Assembly: GCF_008757455.1 (NCBI RefSeq)
Contig: NZ_VCMV01000024.1
Location: forward strand, 121,031-185,030
Source of the DNA: Microvirga brassicacearum
GTDB lineage: Bacteria > Pseudomonadota > Alphaproteobacteria > Rhizobiales > Beijerinckiaceae
Length of the DNA: 64,000 nt
Reading direction: 5' to 3'
In this document: positions 1 to 7,972 of the stretch, piece by piece
Layout: each line of letters starts with the position of its first letter
Position numbering within the stretch: position 1 is the stretch's first letter
Notes under the pieces: model-generated
The model's input: the letters and a program-made list of their open reading frames with translations, nothing else
Database searches by the model: none
What the model was told of the DNA's origin: nothing
Program-made: the position numbers and the translations under genes

Positions 1-49
1 GTCCGAAAAAGGGCGCAAGAAGGTTGAAAAGCCCGATCAGTTCGGACAT
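1..49 (-). CDS. N-terminus of a membrane protein, possibly AEC-family transporter (partial)
   Basis: Only 16 codons lie in the window, starting with ATG at 49 and running off the left edge. The peptide MSELIGLFNLLAPFFG is hydrophobic and resembles the first membrane helix of auxin-efflux-carrier (AEC) family permeases, which commonly begin with a short polar start and a leucine/phenylalanine-rich helix containing PFFG. It is divergent from hspQ. The call rests on this short stretch alone. Confidence 0.3.
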   Translation of the reverse strand, partial: MSELIGLFNLLAPFFG

Positions 50-251
50 CGGGCGGCTCCGCGCGTCAGAATCACTGCGCTCCTTCTGGCCAAATTCCAG
101 CCGGGTCACAATGCCGCCTCGCGCGTAGGCGCCAGACCGAATTCGCAGGCCTTCCGATTTCGTTAAGGGACCGGCGATAAAAATAGAAACCGTACGCCGG
201 TTTGTGTTCGCCAGGCTGATACCCATATGCCGGCCGAGGAGTTCAGGACCA

Positions 252-581
252 ATGAAGGCTAGTTCAGCGAGATTCGCGATCGGCCAAGTGGTGAAGCATC
301 GGCTGTTTGCATTCCGGGGACTGATTTTCGATGTCGACCCGGAATTCGACAATACTGAGGAATGGTGGCTCTCCATCCCGGAGAACATCAGGCCCGCGAA
401 GGAACAGCCGTTCTATCACCTCTTCGCCGAAAACGCCGACACCGAATATGTTGCTTACGTGTCGGAGCAAAACCTGCTGCCCGACACCTCGGGCGAGCCG
501 CTCCGCAACGGCCTGATCGGCGAGATGTTCGACCGGGACGAGAACGGCGCCTACAGGACGAAGCCCAGCTTCGCCAACTGA
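252..581 (+). CDS. hspQ: Heat shock protein HspQ (YccV-like, hemimethylated-DNA-binding fold)
   Basis: A 109-residue protein with the family layout: N-terminal FAIGQVVKHRLFAFRGLIFD, a central EWW, then PFYHLFAE and YVSEQNLL. In enterobacteria HspQ binds hemimethylated DNA and acts as a specificity-enhancing factor for Lon protease. The ATG at 252 was chosen because the conserved domain begins a few residues later; the possible ATG at 204 would add 16 non-conserved residues. It stands alone, followed by a strong hairpin shared with the convergent ialB-type gene. Confidence 0.88.
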   Translation: MKASSARFAIGQVVKHRLFAFRGLIFDVDPEFDNTEEWWLSIPENIRPAKEQPFYHLFAENADTEYVAYVSEQNLLPDTSGEPLRNGLIGEMFDRDENGAYRTKPSFAN

Positions 582-602
582 CGCGACCATAAGCATCGAA
601 AC

Positions 603-634
603 AAAAACGCCGGGCGATGAAGCCCGGCGTTTTT
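603..634. terminator. Bidirectional rho-independent terminator
   Basis: A 13-bp perfect stem (AAAAACGCCGGGC, 603-615, with its complement at 622-634) closes a 6-nt loop and is flanked by an A-run and a T-run. It can therefore terminate hspQ from the left and the IalB-family gene from the right. Confidence 0.9.
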
Positions 635-658
635 TCGTTTGTTGGCTGTAGCTCGGGT

Positions 659-1501
659 TTACGGCTTCGGAGCCGGTGTGGCCGGGGCGGCCGGCGCAGC
701 GGGGGCGGCCGGTGCGGCTGCACCCGGTGTCGCGGAGCCCGATCCGAGCTGCTTGCGGAGCTCTTCGCTGCGCTTCTCCAACTCTTCCTGCAACTTCTTC
801 TGCTGCTCTTCGAGGACCTTGGGGTCGATCGCCGGGCCGTCGAAGGCCTTGGCGAAGCCTGCGACCGGAACCGCGAAGGTCACTTCGCGACCCGCCTGGT
901 TCTGCACGCTGACATTCAGGCTGGCACCCTTCTTGAGGGCCGCGATGAAGTCATCCTTCACCTGCGACTCGGCGAAGCAGCCATTCGGGAAGCAGACGGC
1001 GTAACGGCCGGGGGTCGGCTGGCCCTGATCGACGGTGAACCGGATGCCGGGCTGCAGAAGCAGGCCGAGCGGCATCAGGAAGCGTACGATTTTTTGAGCC
1101 TGCTGGCCGCCCTTTACGTCGTAGAGGGCGACGGCGAGAACCGGCTGGCCCTGATCCGACACGAAATCGCGGGTCGTGTAGCAGATCTCGGCGTTGGTGC
1201 CCTGGTCCTTGCCGCAGACCTTGGTCCATTCCGGCTGCGAGGGCTCAGGCTTGACCTGCACGACCATGGGGCCGGTGCTCTGGGCCTGTTGGCCGGCAGG
1301 AGCCTGCGCGGGGGCAGCAGGAGCAGCAGGAGCAGCAGGAGCCGCGGGAGCAGGAGCGGCGGGTCTGGCCGGTGCGGGAGCTGCCGGGCGCTGCGCAGGG
1401 GCGGTCTGCGCCAGAACCGGCGAGGCCGCCAGCGTGAAGGCCAGAGCCGTGGCCAGGCCTCGGGTGCCCCCCAGGCTCGCGAGACGGGTCGCGAATGACA
1501 T
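659..1501 (-). CDS. Invasion-associated locus B (IalB) family protein, exported
   Basis: A 280-residue protein. An N-terminal signal peptide ends near SPVLAQ. An Ala/Pro low-complexity linker follows, then the IalB domain (from about QPEWTKVC to VAGFAKAFDG) with paired cysteines (KVCGKDQGTNAEICY and VCFPNGCF), and a charged coiled-coil tail (VLEEQQKKLQEELEKRSEEL) before a second Ala/Pro tail. IalB was named in Bartonella for erythrocyte invasion; in free-living Hyphomicrobiales these are common envelope proteins of unknown role. The ATG at 1501 is preferred over 1519 because AAGAGGA lies about 8 nt before it. Confidence 0.85.
   Translation of the reverse strand: MSFATRLASLGGTRGLATALAFTLAASPVLAQTAPAQRPAAPAPARPAAPAPAAPAAPAAPAAPAQAPAGQQAQSTGPMVVQVKPEPSQPEWTKVCGKDQGTNAEICYTTRDFVSDQGQPVLAVALYDVKGGQQAQKIVRFLMPLGLLLQPGIRFTVDQGQPTPGRYAVCFPNGCFAESQVKDDFIAALKKGASLNVSVQNQAGREVTFAVPVAGFAKAFDGPAIDPKVLEEQQKKLQEELEKRSEELRKQLGSGSATPGAAAPAAPAAPAAPATPAPKP
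1314..1350. repeat. Short tandem repeat, unit about 9 nt (GCAGCAGGA)
   Basis: Repeated GCAGCAGGA/GCAGGAGC units lie inside the IalB-family gene and encode its Ala-Ala-Pro linker. A slippage-prone in-frame repeat; it would change linker length rather than break the frame. Confidence 0.7.
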
Positions 1502-1648
1502 GTCGTAGATCCTCTTCATTAGGCTTTTGCTTTGGGCCGTATGACTCGGCGCGGTTTGTAACCTTCGAGAACGGTGAATCTTTGCGGATTAAGGCGAAGA
1601 CATGACGTGTTGCGCTCCTTTAACCTTTCGCCAGTTAGGTTTCCAGTC

Positions 1649-3523
1649 ATGACGGGCACTTTTCTTTACAGTATCCATGGGGGATTCCAGCGATCCGGCC
1701 AAGCCGTAGCCGCGGCTTGCAATCTGCCGGTTTTGCTGAAGAATCTGGTTGTGGCGAGCATTGCGATCGCCGCCATCGGTACGGCCCTGGCTGCCGAGCC
1801 GGCGCGTCATGGCATCGCCATGCATGGGGAACCCGCCCTCACCTCCGGCTCCGAGTCCCTTCCCTATGTGAACCCCGACGCACCCCGGGGCGGCCGAATC
1901 GTTCTCGCCCTCCACGGCACGTTCGACAGCCTCAATCCGCTTATCGTACTCGGCGTGGCCCCCGACGTGGTGCCGCGCTACGTTCTGCAAAGCCTGATGA
2001 TCCGCTCGCTCGACGAGCCTTTCTCCGTCTACGGTCTCATCGCGCGCACCGTGGACATGCCGGAGGACCGCAGCGAGATCATCTTCAATCTCGACCCCCG
2101 CGCCCGGTTTTCGGACGGCCATCCCCTGACCGCCGCCGATGTCCGCTTTACGTTCGAGGCGCTGAAACAAGACGGCAAGCCGTTCCACCGGTCCACCTTT
2201 GCGCAGGTGAAGGCGGTCGAGATCCTCGGTCCCCATCGGATTCGCTTCGACCTCTCCGGCAGCGGCGATCGGGAATTGCCGCTGATCATCGCCACCATGC
2301 CGATCTTCGCCGCCCATGCGACCGATCCCGCCACGTTCGGCAATACCAGCCTGACCGCGCCCATCGGCTCCGGCCCTTACGTGCTCAGCGAGGTCAGGCC
2401 CGGGGAGCGCGTGGTGCTGACCCGCCGAGCGGATTACTGGGGCGAGGACCTCCCGATCACGCGGGGTCTCTATAATTTCCAAGAGATCCGATACGATTTC
2501 TATCGCGATGCCAACAGCTTGTTCGAAGCTTTTAAGGCCGGTCTTTATGACTTCCGGCTTGAAGGCGATGCCAGCCGCTGGGCGACCGGCTACGATTTTC
2601 CGGCGGTGCGCGAGGGTCGTGTCGTGCGGGAGACACTGCCGATCCGCTCGCCGAAAGGCATGAGCGGTTTCGTGTTCAACACGCGCCGCGCGCCGTTCGA
2701 GGACGTTCGGGTCCGCGAGGCGCTGGGCTATCTGTTCGATTTTGGCTGGGTCAACCGCAACCTCTATTCCGGGCTTTTGACCCGCTCCGACAGCTATTTC
2801 GCGGGCTCGGATCTCTCATCCGCCGGTCGCCCTCCGACGCCGCAGGAGCGCGCATTGCTGGCGCCTTTTGCTGCGTCGCTGAATGCCGCCATTCTGGAGG
2901 GGAAATGGTCGCCCCCCGCCTCCGACGGCTCTGGCCGGGATCGCGGCTCGGCGCGGAAGGCGCTTGCCCTCTTGGCTGAGGCCGGCTGGGCGCTCGACGG
3001 AAACGTTCTCCGCAATCGGCAAACCGGGCAGCCCTTTGCTTTCGAGATGCTGGTCAATTCCCGCCAGCAGGAGCGGCTTGCTCTCAACTTTGCTGAATCG
3101 CTCAGACGAATCGGCATCCGGGCCAGGGTTCGCCTCGTGGATGACGTTCAGTACTGGCGCCGGTTGTCGCAGTTCGACTTCGACATGGTCCAATCGTCCT
3201 GGTCGGCCTCCCCGTCGCCGGGTAACGAGCAGCGCAATCGGTGGTCGGCAGCGGCCGCCGGCCGCCCGGGCTCGCTCAATTATGCGGGCGCCGCCTCCCC
3301 TGCGATCGACGGCATGATCGAAGCGCTCCTCAACGCTAAAGAGCGCGAGGATTTCGTCGCCGCGGTTCGGGCCCTCGACCGCGCCCTGCTGTCGGGTTTC
3401 TACGTGGTGCCACTTTTTTACGTGGGGGATCAATGGCTTGCCCATGACAGCAAGCTCCTGCGGCCGGACAATATACCACTTCTCGGTACCACCATTGACC
3501 CGTGGTGGCGCGCCCGGAGCTAG
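1649..3523 (+). CDS. YejA-like ABC transporter substrate-binding protein (SBP family 5)
   Basis: A periplasmic binding protein of about 600 residues. After a hydrophobic signal segment (LVVASIAIAAIGTALAA) comes the YejA hallmark RHGIAMHGEPAL and YVNPDAPRGGRI, then SBP_bac_5 features such as DGHPLTAADVRFTFEA, APIGSGPYVL and RRADYWGEDLP. YejA relatives bind oligopeptides or microcin-C-like compounds. No YejBEF permease or ATPase lies beside it, so it is an orphan. The start is uncertain: the ATG at 1649 gives a long n-region, and a TTG near 1733 would give a more typical signal peptide. Confidence 0.85.
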   Translation: MTGTFLYSIHGGFQRSGQAVAAACNLPVLLKNLVVASIAIAAIGTALAAEPARHGIAMHGEPALTSGSESLPYVNPDAPRGGRIVLALHGTFDSLNPLIVLGVAPDVVPRYVLQSLMIRSLDEPFSVYGLIARTVDMPEDRSEIIFNLDPRARFSDGHPLTAADVRFTFEALKQDGKPFHRSTFAQVKAVEILGPHRIRFDLSGSGDRELPLIIATMPIFAAHATDPATFGNTSLTAPIGSGPYVLSEVRPGERVVLTRRADYWGEDLPITRGLYNFQEIRYDFYRDANSLFEAFKAGLYDFRLEGDASRWATGYDFPAVREGRVVRETLPIRSPKGMSGFVFNTRRAPFEDVRVREALGYLFDFGWVNRNLYSGLLTRSDSYFAGSDLSSAGRPPTPQERALLAPFAASLNAAILEGKWSPPASDGSGRDRGSARKALALLAEAGWALDGNVLRNRQTGQPFAFEMLVNSRQQERLALNFAESLRRIGIRARVRLVDDVQYWRRLSQFDFDMVQSSWSASPSPGNEQRNRWSAAAAGRPGSLNYAGAASPAIDGMIEALLNAKEREDFVAAVRALDRALLSGFYVVPLFYVGDQWLAHDSKLLRPDNIPLLGTTIDPWWRARS

Positions 3524-3638
3524 CTCCGTCGCCATTCATGTTGGGGTACCATTCATTTCCGGGGTGAAACAAAGAGCGTGGCTGTGCGTTGGTGGAATTC
3601 AATCACCCCATCCGTATGTTGCACCGCAGGAAGAAGTC

Positions 3639-3986
3639 ATGACCGAATTGCCGAAAGTGCTGGTGATCGATAGCGGCCGGAGAGCTTCGGACAGCGCGCT
3701 CTCCACCGAGCTTGCCGAGATGGGTTTTGCGAGCGTGACCACCCCGTTCGAGGCGATCGACGACGTTCTGGCCATGATGCCGAGCCCGGTGGCGATCGTC
3801 CTGCAAATGTCCCGCCCCGGCGATGCCGGAGAACGCAGCCGCTTTCTGGCGCTCGCCGCGCGTCTTCGCAGCATCATGGGAGCAAACGGCATTCCGGTGA
3901 TCCTCACCGGCGGCGTCAGCGGCGCCGCGACGATGCTGCAAAACCACCTCGGCGCCCGCGCGGTCCTGCATGAACCGTCGCTTTAG
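3639..3986 (+). CDS. Degenerate single-domain receiver-like protein
   Basis: A 115-residue protein with the receiver start pattern LPKVLVIDSGRRA and a later VILTGG strand. The position expected to hold the phospho-accepting aspartate reads AIVLQMSRP (Gln56), and the conserved lysine is replaced in AVLHEPS, so phosphorylation is unlikely. The ATG at 3639 follows AGGAAGAAG. The stop overlaps the convergent mfd stop (3983-3986). It may be a phosphorylation-independent adaptor; the fold assignment is from pattern only. Confidence 0.6.
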   Translation: MTELPKVLVIDSGRRASDSALSTELAEMGFASVTTPFEAIDDVLAMMPSPVAIVLQMSRPGDAGERSRFLALAARLRSIMGANGIPVILTGGVSGAATMLQNHLGARAVLHEPSL

Positions 3987-6900
3987 GCTGCCTTTTTCTC
4001 CGCGATCTGCACCAGTTCACGCAGGATGAATTTTGCTGTCCTGAGCCGCTCGTCCGGCGTTTCGACTTCGCGGATGAAGACGATCTTCATATCGGGCCGC
4101 ACCTTCGCAAACGACGCCTGCTCCGTCACGTAGGAGACGAGGCCGGTTGGGTTGGCGAACGAATTGTCGCGGAACGACACGATGATGCCCTTCGGACCCC
4201 CATCCACCTTTTCGATATTGGCCCGACGGCACAGAACCTTGATGGCCATGATCTTCAACAATTGATCGACTTCGGACGGCAACGGCCCGAACCGGTCGAT
4301 CAATTCCGCGCCGAAGCTGTCGATCTCGCCGTCGGTCTCCAGCGTCGATAGGCGACGGTAAAGGCCGAGGCGGGTCTGGAGATCCGGCACGTAATGTTCG
4401 GGGATCATCACCGGAGCGCCAACCGAGATCGTCGGCGACCACTGGTCTTCCGTCGGCTCATCGACCCCGGCCTTGAGCTGGGCGACGGCCTCCTCCAGCA
4501 TCTGCTGGTAGAGCTCGTATCCGACCTCCTTGATGTGGCCGGATTGCTCGTCGCCGAGCAGGTTGCCGGCGCCGCGAATGTCGAGATCGTGCGAGGCGAG
4601 CTGAAAGCCGGCGCCGAGCGTATCCAGGGTCTGCAGCACCTTCAAGCGGCGTTCCGCCTGCACGGTCAGCGGCTTCGTTGCCGAGACCGAGAACACCGCA
4701 TAGGCGCGCGTTTTCGAGCGGCCGACACGACCGCGCAACTGGTAGAGCTGCGACAGGCCGAACATGTCGGCCCGGTGGACGATCAGCGTGTTGGCGGTCG
4801 GAATATCGAGGCCGGATTCGACGATCGTGGTCGAGAGCAGGATGTCGTATTTGCCCTCATAGAAGGCCGTCATCACATCCTCGAGCTGGCCTGCCGCCAT
4901 CTGCCCGTGCGCAACCGCCACCTTGGCCTCCGGCACTTCCCTGTCGAGGAAGGACTTCACCTCCCCGAGATCGTCGAGGCGCGGCACCACGTAGAACGCC
5001 TGCCCGCCCCTGTAGCGCTCGCGCAGAAGCGCTTCGCGGACGAGCAGAGGATCGAAGGGGGTGATAAAGGTGCGCACCGCCAGCCGGTCCACCGGCGGCG
5101 TGGTAATGAGGGACAATTCGCGCACGCCGGTCAGCGCCAGTTGCAGCGTGCGCGGTATCGGCGTCGCCGACAGCGTCAGCACGTGAACCTCAGCGCGCAA
5201 TTCTTTCAGCCGCTCCTTGTGGCTGACGCCGAAATGCTGCTCCTCGTCGACGACGATCAGGCCCAGGTCCTTGAAGGCGATCGCCTTGGCAAGCAGCGCG
5301 TGGGTGCCGACCACGATATCGATCCTGCCCTCCCTCAGCCCTTCCTTCACCTTCTTCATCTCGGCGGCGGGCACGAAGCGGGAAGCCTGCGCGATATTGA
5401 GCGGCAATCCGCGAAAGCGCTCGGTGAACGTCTTGAAATGTTGGCGCGACAGCAGCGTCGTCGGCACGACCACTGCCACCTGCTTGCCGTTCATCGCCGA
5501 GACGAAAGCAGCCCGGAGCGCGACCTCCGTCTTGCCAAAACCCACATCGCCGCAGACCAGACGGTCCATCGGGCGGCCGGAGCCCATATCGTCCAGCACC
5601 GCATCGATGGCGTTGAGCTGATCTTCCGTCTCGTCATAGGGAAAACGCGCGGCGAATTCGTCGTAGAGGCCGTCCGGCGGCGTGAGGCGCGGCGCCTCCT
5701 TCAGGATGCGCGCGGCTGCGATCTTCATGAGGGCGCCTGCCATCTCGCGGATGCGCTGCTTCATGCGCGCTTTGCGCGACTGCCACGCGCCGCCCCCGAG
5801 CTTGTCGAGGTGAACCTCGGTTTCCTCGGAGCCGTAGCGGGTCAGGAGTTCGATGTTTTCGACGGGCAGGAACAGGCGGTCGCCGCCGGCGTAGTGAAGC
5901 TCGAGGCAGTCATGCGGGGCGCCCGCCGCCTCGATAGTCTGCAGGCCCTCGAAGCGACCGATGCCATGGTCCACGTGGACGACGAGGTCGCCCGGGGTGA
6001 GTGCCGCGACCTCGGTGAGGAAATCCTGCGGGCGCTTGGCCTTGCGCTTCTGCCGCACAAGGCGGTCGCCCAGGATGTCCTGTTCGCTGATAACCGCGAG
6101 ATCGCCGACCTCGAAGCCGGATTCGAGGCTCCAGACGCCGACCGGCACCTCGTTGCGCGGATAAGCCATCGCCTGGTCGAATTTCGAGATCGGCTTGGTC
6201 TGGCGCAGATCATGGTCCTGCAGCACGTGGGTCAGGCGCTCGCGCGAGCCTTCCGACCATGCGCCGAGAACCACGCGCATCTTTTTCGCCTGCAGGTCGC
6301 GGATATGACGGATCGCGGCCTCGAAGACATTCGCGCTCTCATCGGCCCGTTCGGCGATGAAGTTGCGGCCGCGCCGGGCTTCGCAATCGATGATGATCCG
6401 GCCGCTCTGCTCCGGCACCGCGAACGGCGTCAGCCGTGCGAGCGTCAGGTCGCTCGTGCGCTTCGCCCATTCGTCGGGCGACAGGTAGAGCGCGTCGGCG
6501 GGGAGCGGACGGTACGGCGCAACGCCGGGTTGGTTCTGACCCATGGCCTCGCGCCGCGCGTCGTAATAATCCTTGACCTGCGCCAGTCGCTCACCCGCCG
6601 CATCGTCGACCATGCTGTCGAAGACCACCGGAATGTCCGGCACGTAGTCGAGCAGCGTATCCAGGCGGTCGTGGAACAGCGGCAGCCAATGCTCGTGGCC
6701 GGGATAGCGTCGTCCTTCGCTGATCGCCTCATAGAGCCGGTCGTCCCGCGTCGGCGCGCCGAACGCCGCCACATAGGTTTGGCGAAAGCGCTTGATGCTG
6801 TCCGTAGTGAGCTGCACCTCGCTCATGGGGACGAGATCGAGGGAGCGCAGGGTGCCGACGGTCCGCTGCGTCTCGGGATCGAACGAGCGGATCGATTCGA

Positions 6901-7504
6901 GCGCGTCGCCAAAAAAGTCGAGGCGGACGGGATTCGGCAAGCCGGCCGGATAGAGATCGATGATGCCGCCGCGCGCCGCATATTCGCCGGTATCGCGCAC
7001 AGTTCCGGTACGAACAAAGCCGTTCGTCTCGAGCCATTTCACCAAAAGCGTGGTGTCGACCACATTGCCGGGCGCCGCAGAGAACGTCTCGGCGGCAATC
7101 CGCGAGCGGGGCGGCACCCGCTGGACGAGCGCATTCACGGTGGTCGACAGGATTCGGGGCTTGTCCTCAGAGGTCTTCGAGCGGGCAAGACGGGAAAGCG
7201 TCGTCATGCGCTGGGCCGTCACGGCGGTGTTCGGCGACACGCGGTCGTAGGGCTGGCAATCCCAGGCGGGGAATTGCAGCACCTCGACTTCCGGCGCGAC
7301 GAAGCCAAGGCCGTTGATGAAATTCTGCTGCCGCTGGCCGTCGCGCGACACGTGAACCAGAACGGCCGGCCCCTCGATCTTGCCCGACAGACCTCGCGCG
7401 AGATCCGCCACCGCGAGCACATCGAACCCGTCCGGTACGCTCGACAGCGTCAGGCTCTGGCCCTTCTTGAGGGCATCCAAGGCACGGATCAGGGGAGACT
7501 TCAT
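3983..7504 (-). CDS. mfd: Transcription-repair coupling factor Mfd
   Basis: A 1173-residue protein, the usual Mfd length. The N-terminus has the UvrB-like module (PAWDCQPYDRVSPN), a central CarD-like RNA-polymerase interaction domain (LTPGDLVVHVDHGIGRFEGL), and the RecG-like translocase with Walker A GDVGFGKTEVA (about residue 653), DEEQ box VVDEEQHFGV (about 755), SATPIPRTLQ and the QLRGRVGRS motif, then the C-terminal TRCF domain. Mfd removes RNA polymerase stalled at lesions and recruits UvrA. It is co-oriented 49 nt downstream of sdhE. Confidence 0.98.
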   Translation of the reverse strand: MKSPLIRALDALKKGQSLTLSSVPDGFDVLAVADLARGLSGKIEGPAVLVHVSRDGQRQQNFINGLGFVAPEVEVLQFPAWDCQPYDRVSPNTAVTAQRMTTLSRLARSKTSEDKPRILSTTVNALVQRVPPRSRIAAETFSAAPGNVVDTTLLVKWLETNGFVRTGTVRDTGEYAARGGIIDLYPAGLPNPVRLDFFGDALESIRSFDPETQRTVGTLRSLDLVPMSEVQLTTDSIKRFRQTYVAAFGAPTRDDRLYEAISEGRRYPGHEHWLPLFHDRLDTLLDYVPDIPVVFDSMVDDAAGERLAQVKDYYDARREAMGQNQPGVAPYRPLPADALYLSPDEWAKRTSDLTLARLTPFAVPEQSGRIIIDCEARRGRNFIAERADESANVFEAAIRHIRDLQAKKMRVVLGAWSEGSRERLTHVLQDHDLRQTKPISKFDQAMAYPRNEVPVGVWSLESGFEVGDLAVISEQDILGDRLVRQKRKAKRPQDFLTEVAALTPGDLVVHVDHGIGRFEGLQTIEAAGAPHDCLELHYAGGDRLFLPVENIELLTRYGSEETEVHLDKLGGGAWQSRKARMKQRIREMAGALMKIAAARILKEAPRLTPPDGLYDEFAARFPYDETEDQLNAIDAVLDDMGSGRPMDRLVCGDVGFGKTEVALRAAFVSAMNGKQVAVVVPTTLLSRQHFKTFTERFRGLPLNIAQASRFVPAAEMKKVKEGLREGRIDIVVGTHALLAKAIAFKDLGLIVVDEEQHFGVSHKERLKELRAEVHVLTLSATPIPRTLQLALTGVRELSLITTPPVDRLAVRTFITPFDPLLVREALLRERYRGGQAFYVVPRLDDLGEVKSFLDREVPEAKVAVAHGQMAAGQLEDVMTAFYEGKYDILLSTTIVESGLDIPTANTLIVHRADMFGLSQLYQLRGRVGRSKTRAYAVFSVSATKPLTVQAERRLKVLQTLDTLGAGFQLASHDLDIRGAGNLLGDEQSGHIKEVGYELYQQMLEEAVAQLKAGVDEPTEDQWSPTISVGAPVMIPEHYVPDLQTRLGLYRRLSTLETDGEIDSFGAELIDRFGPLPSEVDQLLKIMAIKVLCRRANIEKVDGGPKGIIVSFRDNSFANPTGLVSYVTEQASFAKVRPDMKIVFIREVETPDERLRTAKFILRELVQIAEKKAA

Positions 7505-7553
7505 GACAATCGGTCGGATCTATTCTGTTCTAGGGAGGGGGCGCGCGTCGCCG

Positions 7554-7850
7554 TCAGGCGTGAATGGGCGACGTATGCGTGTGAAAGGCTTTCATGCGGC
7601 GAAAGAGCGGCGTGTCGTAATCGTTCGGCGTCTCCGCCTCGCCGGTGATCCAGGCGAAAAGGTCCCGGTCGACGGCATCGATCAGGCGCTCGAATTCCGC
7701 AAGATCGGCCTCCGTCAGGGAGCCGATCTCCGCATCGGCGAACCGCCCCATGATCAGGTCCATCTCGCGCATGCCACGGTGCCAGGCGCGATAGAGGATC
7801 TGCTTGCGGCGGACGTCGAGGTCGGCGCTGGTGCGGGTCGTTCCGCTCAT
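7554..7850 (-). CDS. sdhE: Succinate dehydrogenase assembly factor 2 (FAD assembly factor SdhE)
   Basis: A 98-residue protein with the conserved SdhE core RAWHRGMREMDLIMGRFAD, containing the RGxxE motif needed for flavinylation of succinate dehydrogenase, and the downstream LTEADLAEFERLIDAVDRDL helix. The ATG at 7850 gives the normal family length; longer upstream reading on this strand is non-conserved. The sdhE-mfd pair divergent from recG is a common arrangement in alphaproteobacteria. Confidence 0.93.
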   Translation of the reverse strand: MSGTTRTSADLDVRRKQILYRAWHRGMREMDLIMGRFADAEIGSLTEADLAEFERLIDAVDRDLFAWITGEAETPNDYDTPLFRRMKAFHTHTSPIHA

Positions 7851-7972
7851 GACAGGGCTCCGGGGAAGAGGGCGTCGCCTTGAGGCGGCATTGCGGCTAT
7901 ATAACCGCCCACGCTCATCTTGCCACCCGTTTGCGAACCGATCGCTCAAGTGCAGACCGATTACCCTCTCAA

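Noticed and set aside
1314..1390. Regular GC-rich repeats as a possible CRISPR or regulatory array
   Set aside because: The units are short, in frame and encode the Ala/Pro linker of the IalB-family protein; there are no spacers.
4394..7648. Open frame of over 1000 codons on the plus strand across mfd
   Set aside because: It is antisense to a full-length, motif-complete Mfd. High GC with strong codon bias keeps the opposite frame open, and the product is an Arg/His/Gln-rich sequence without domains.
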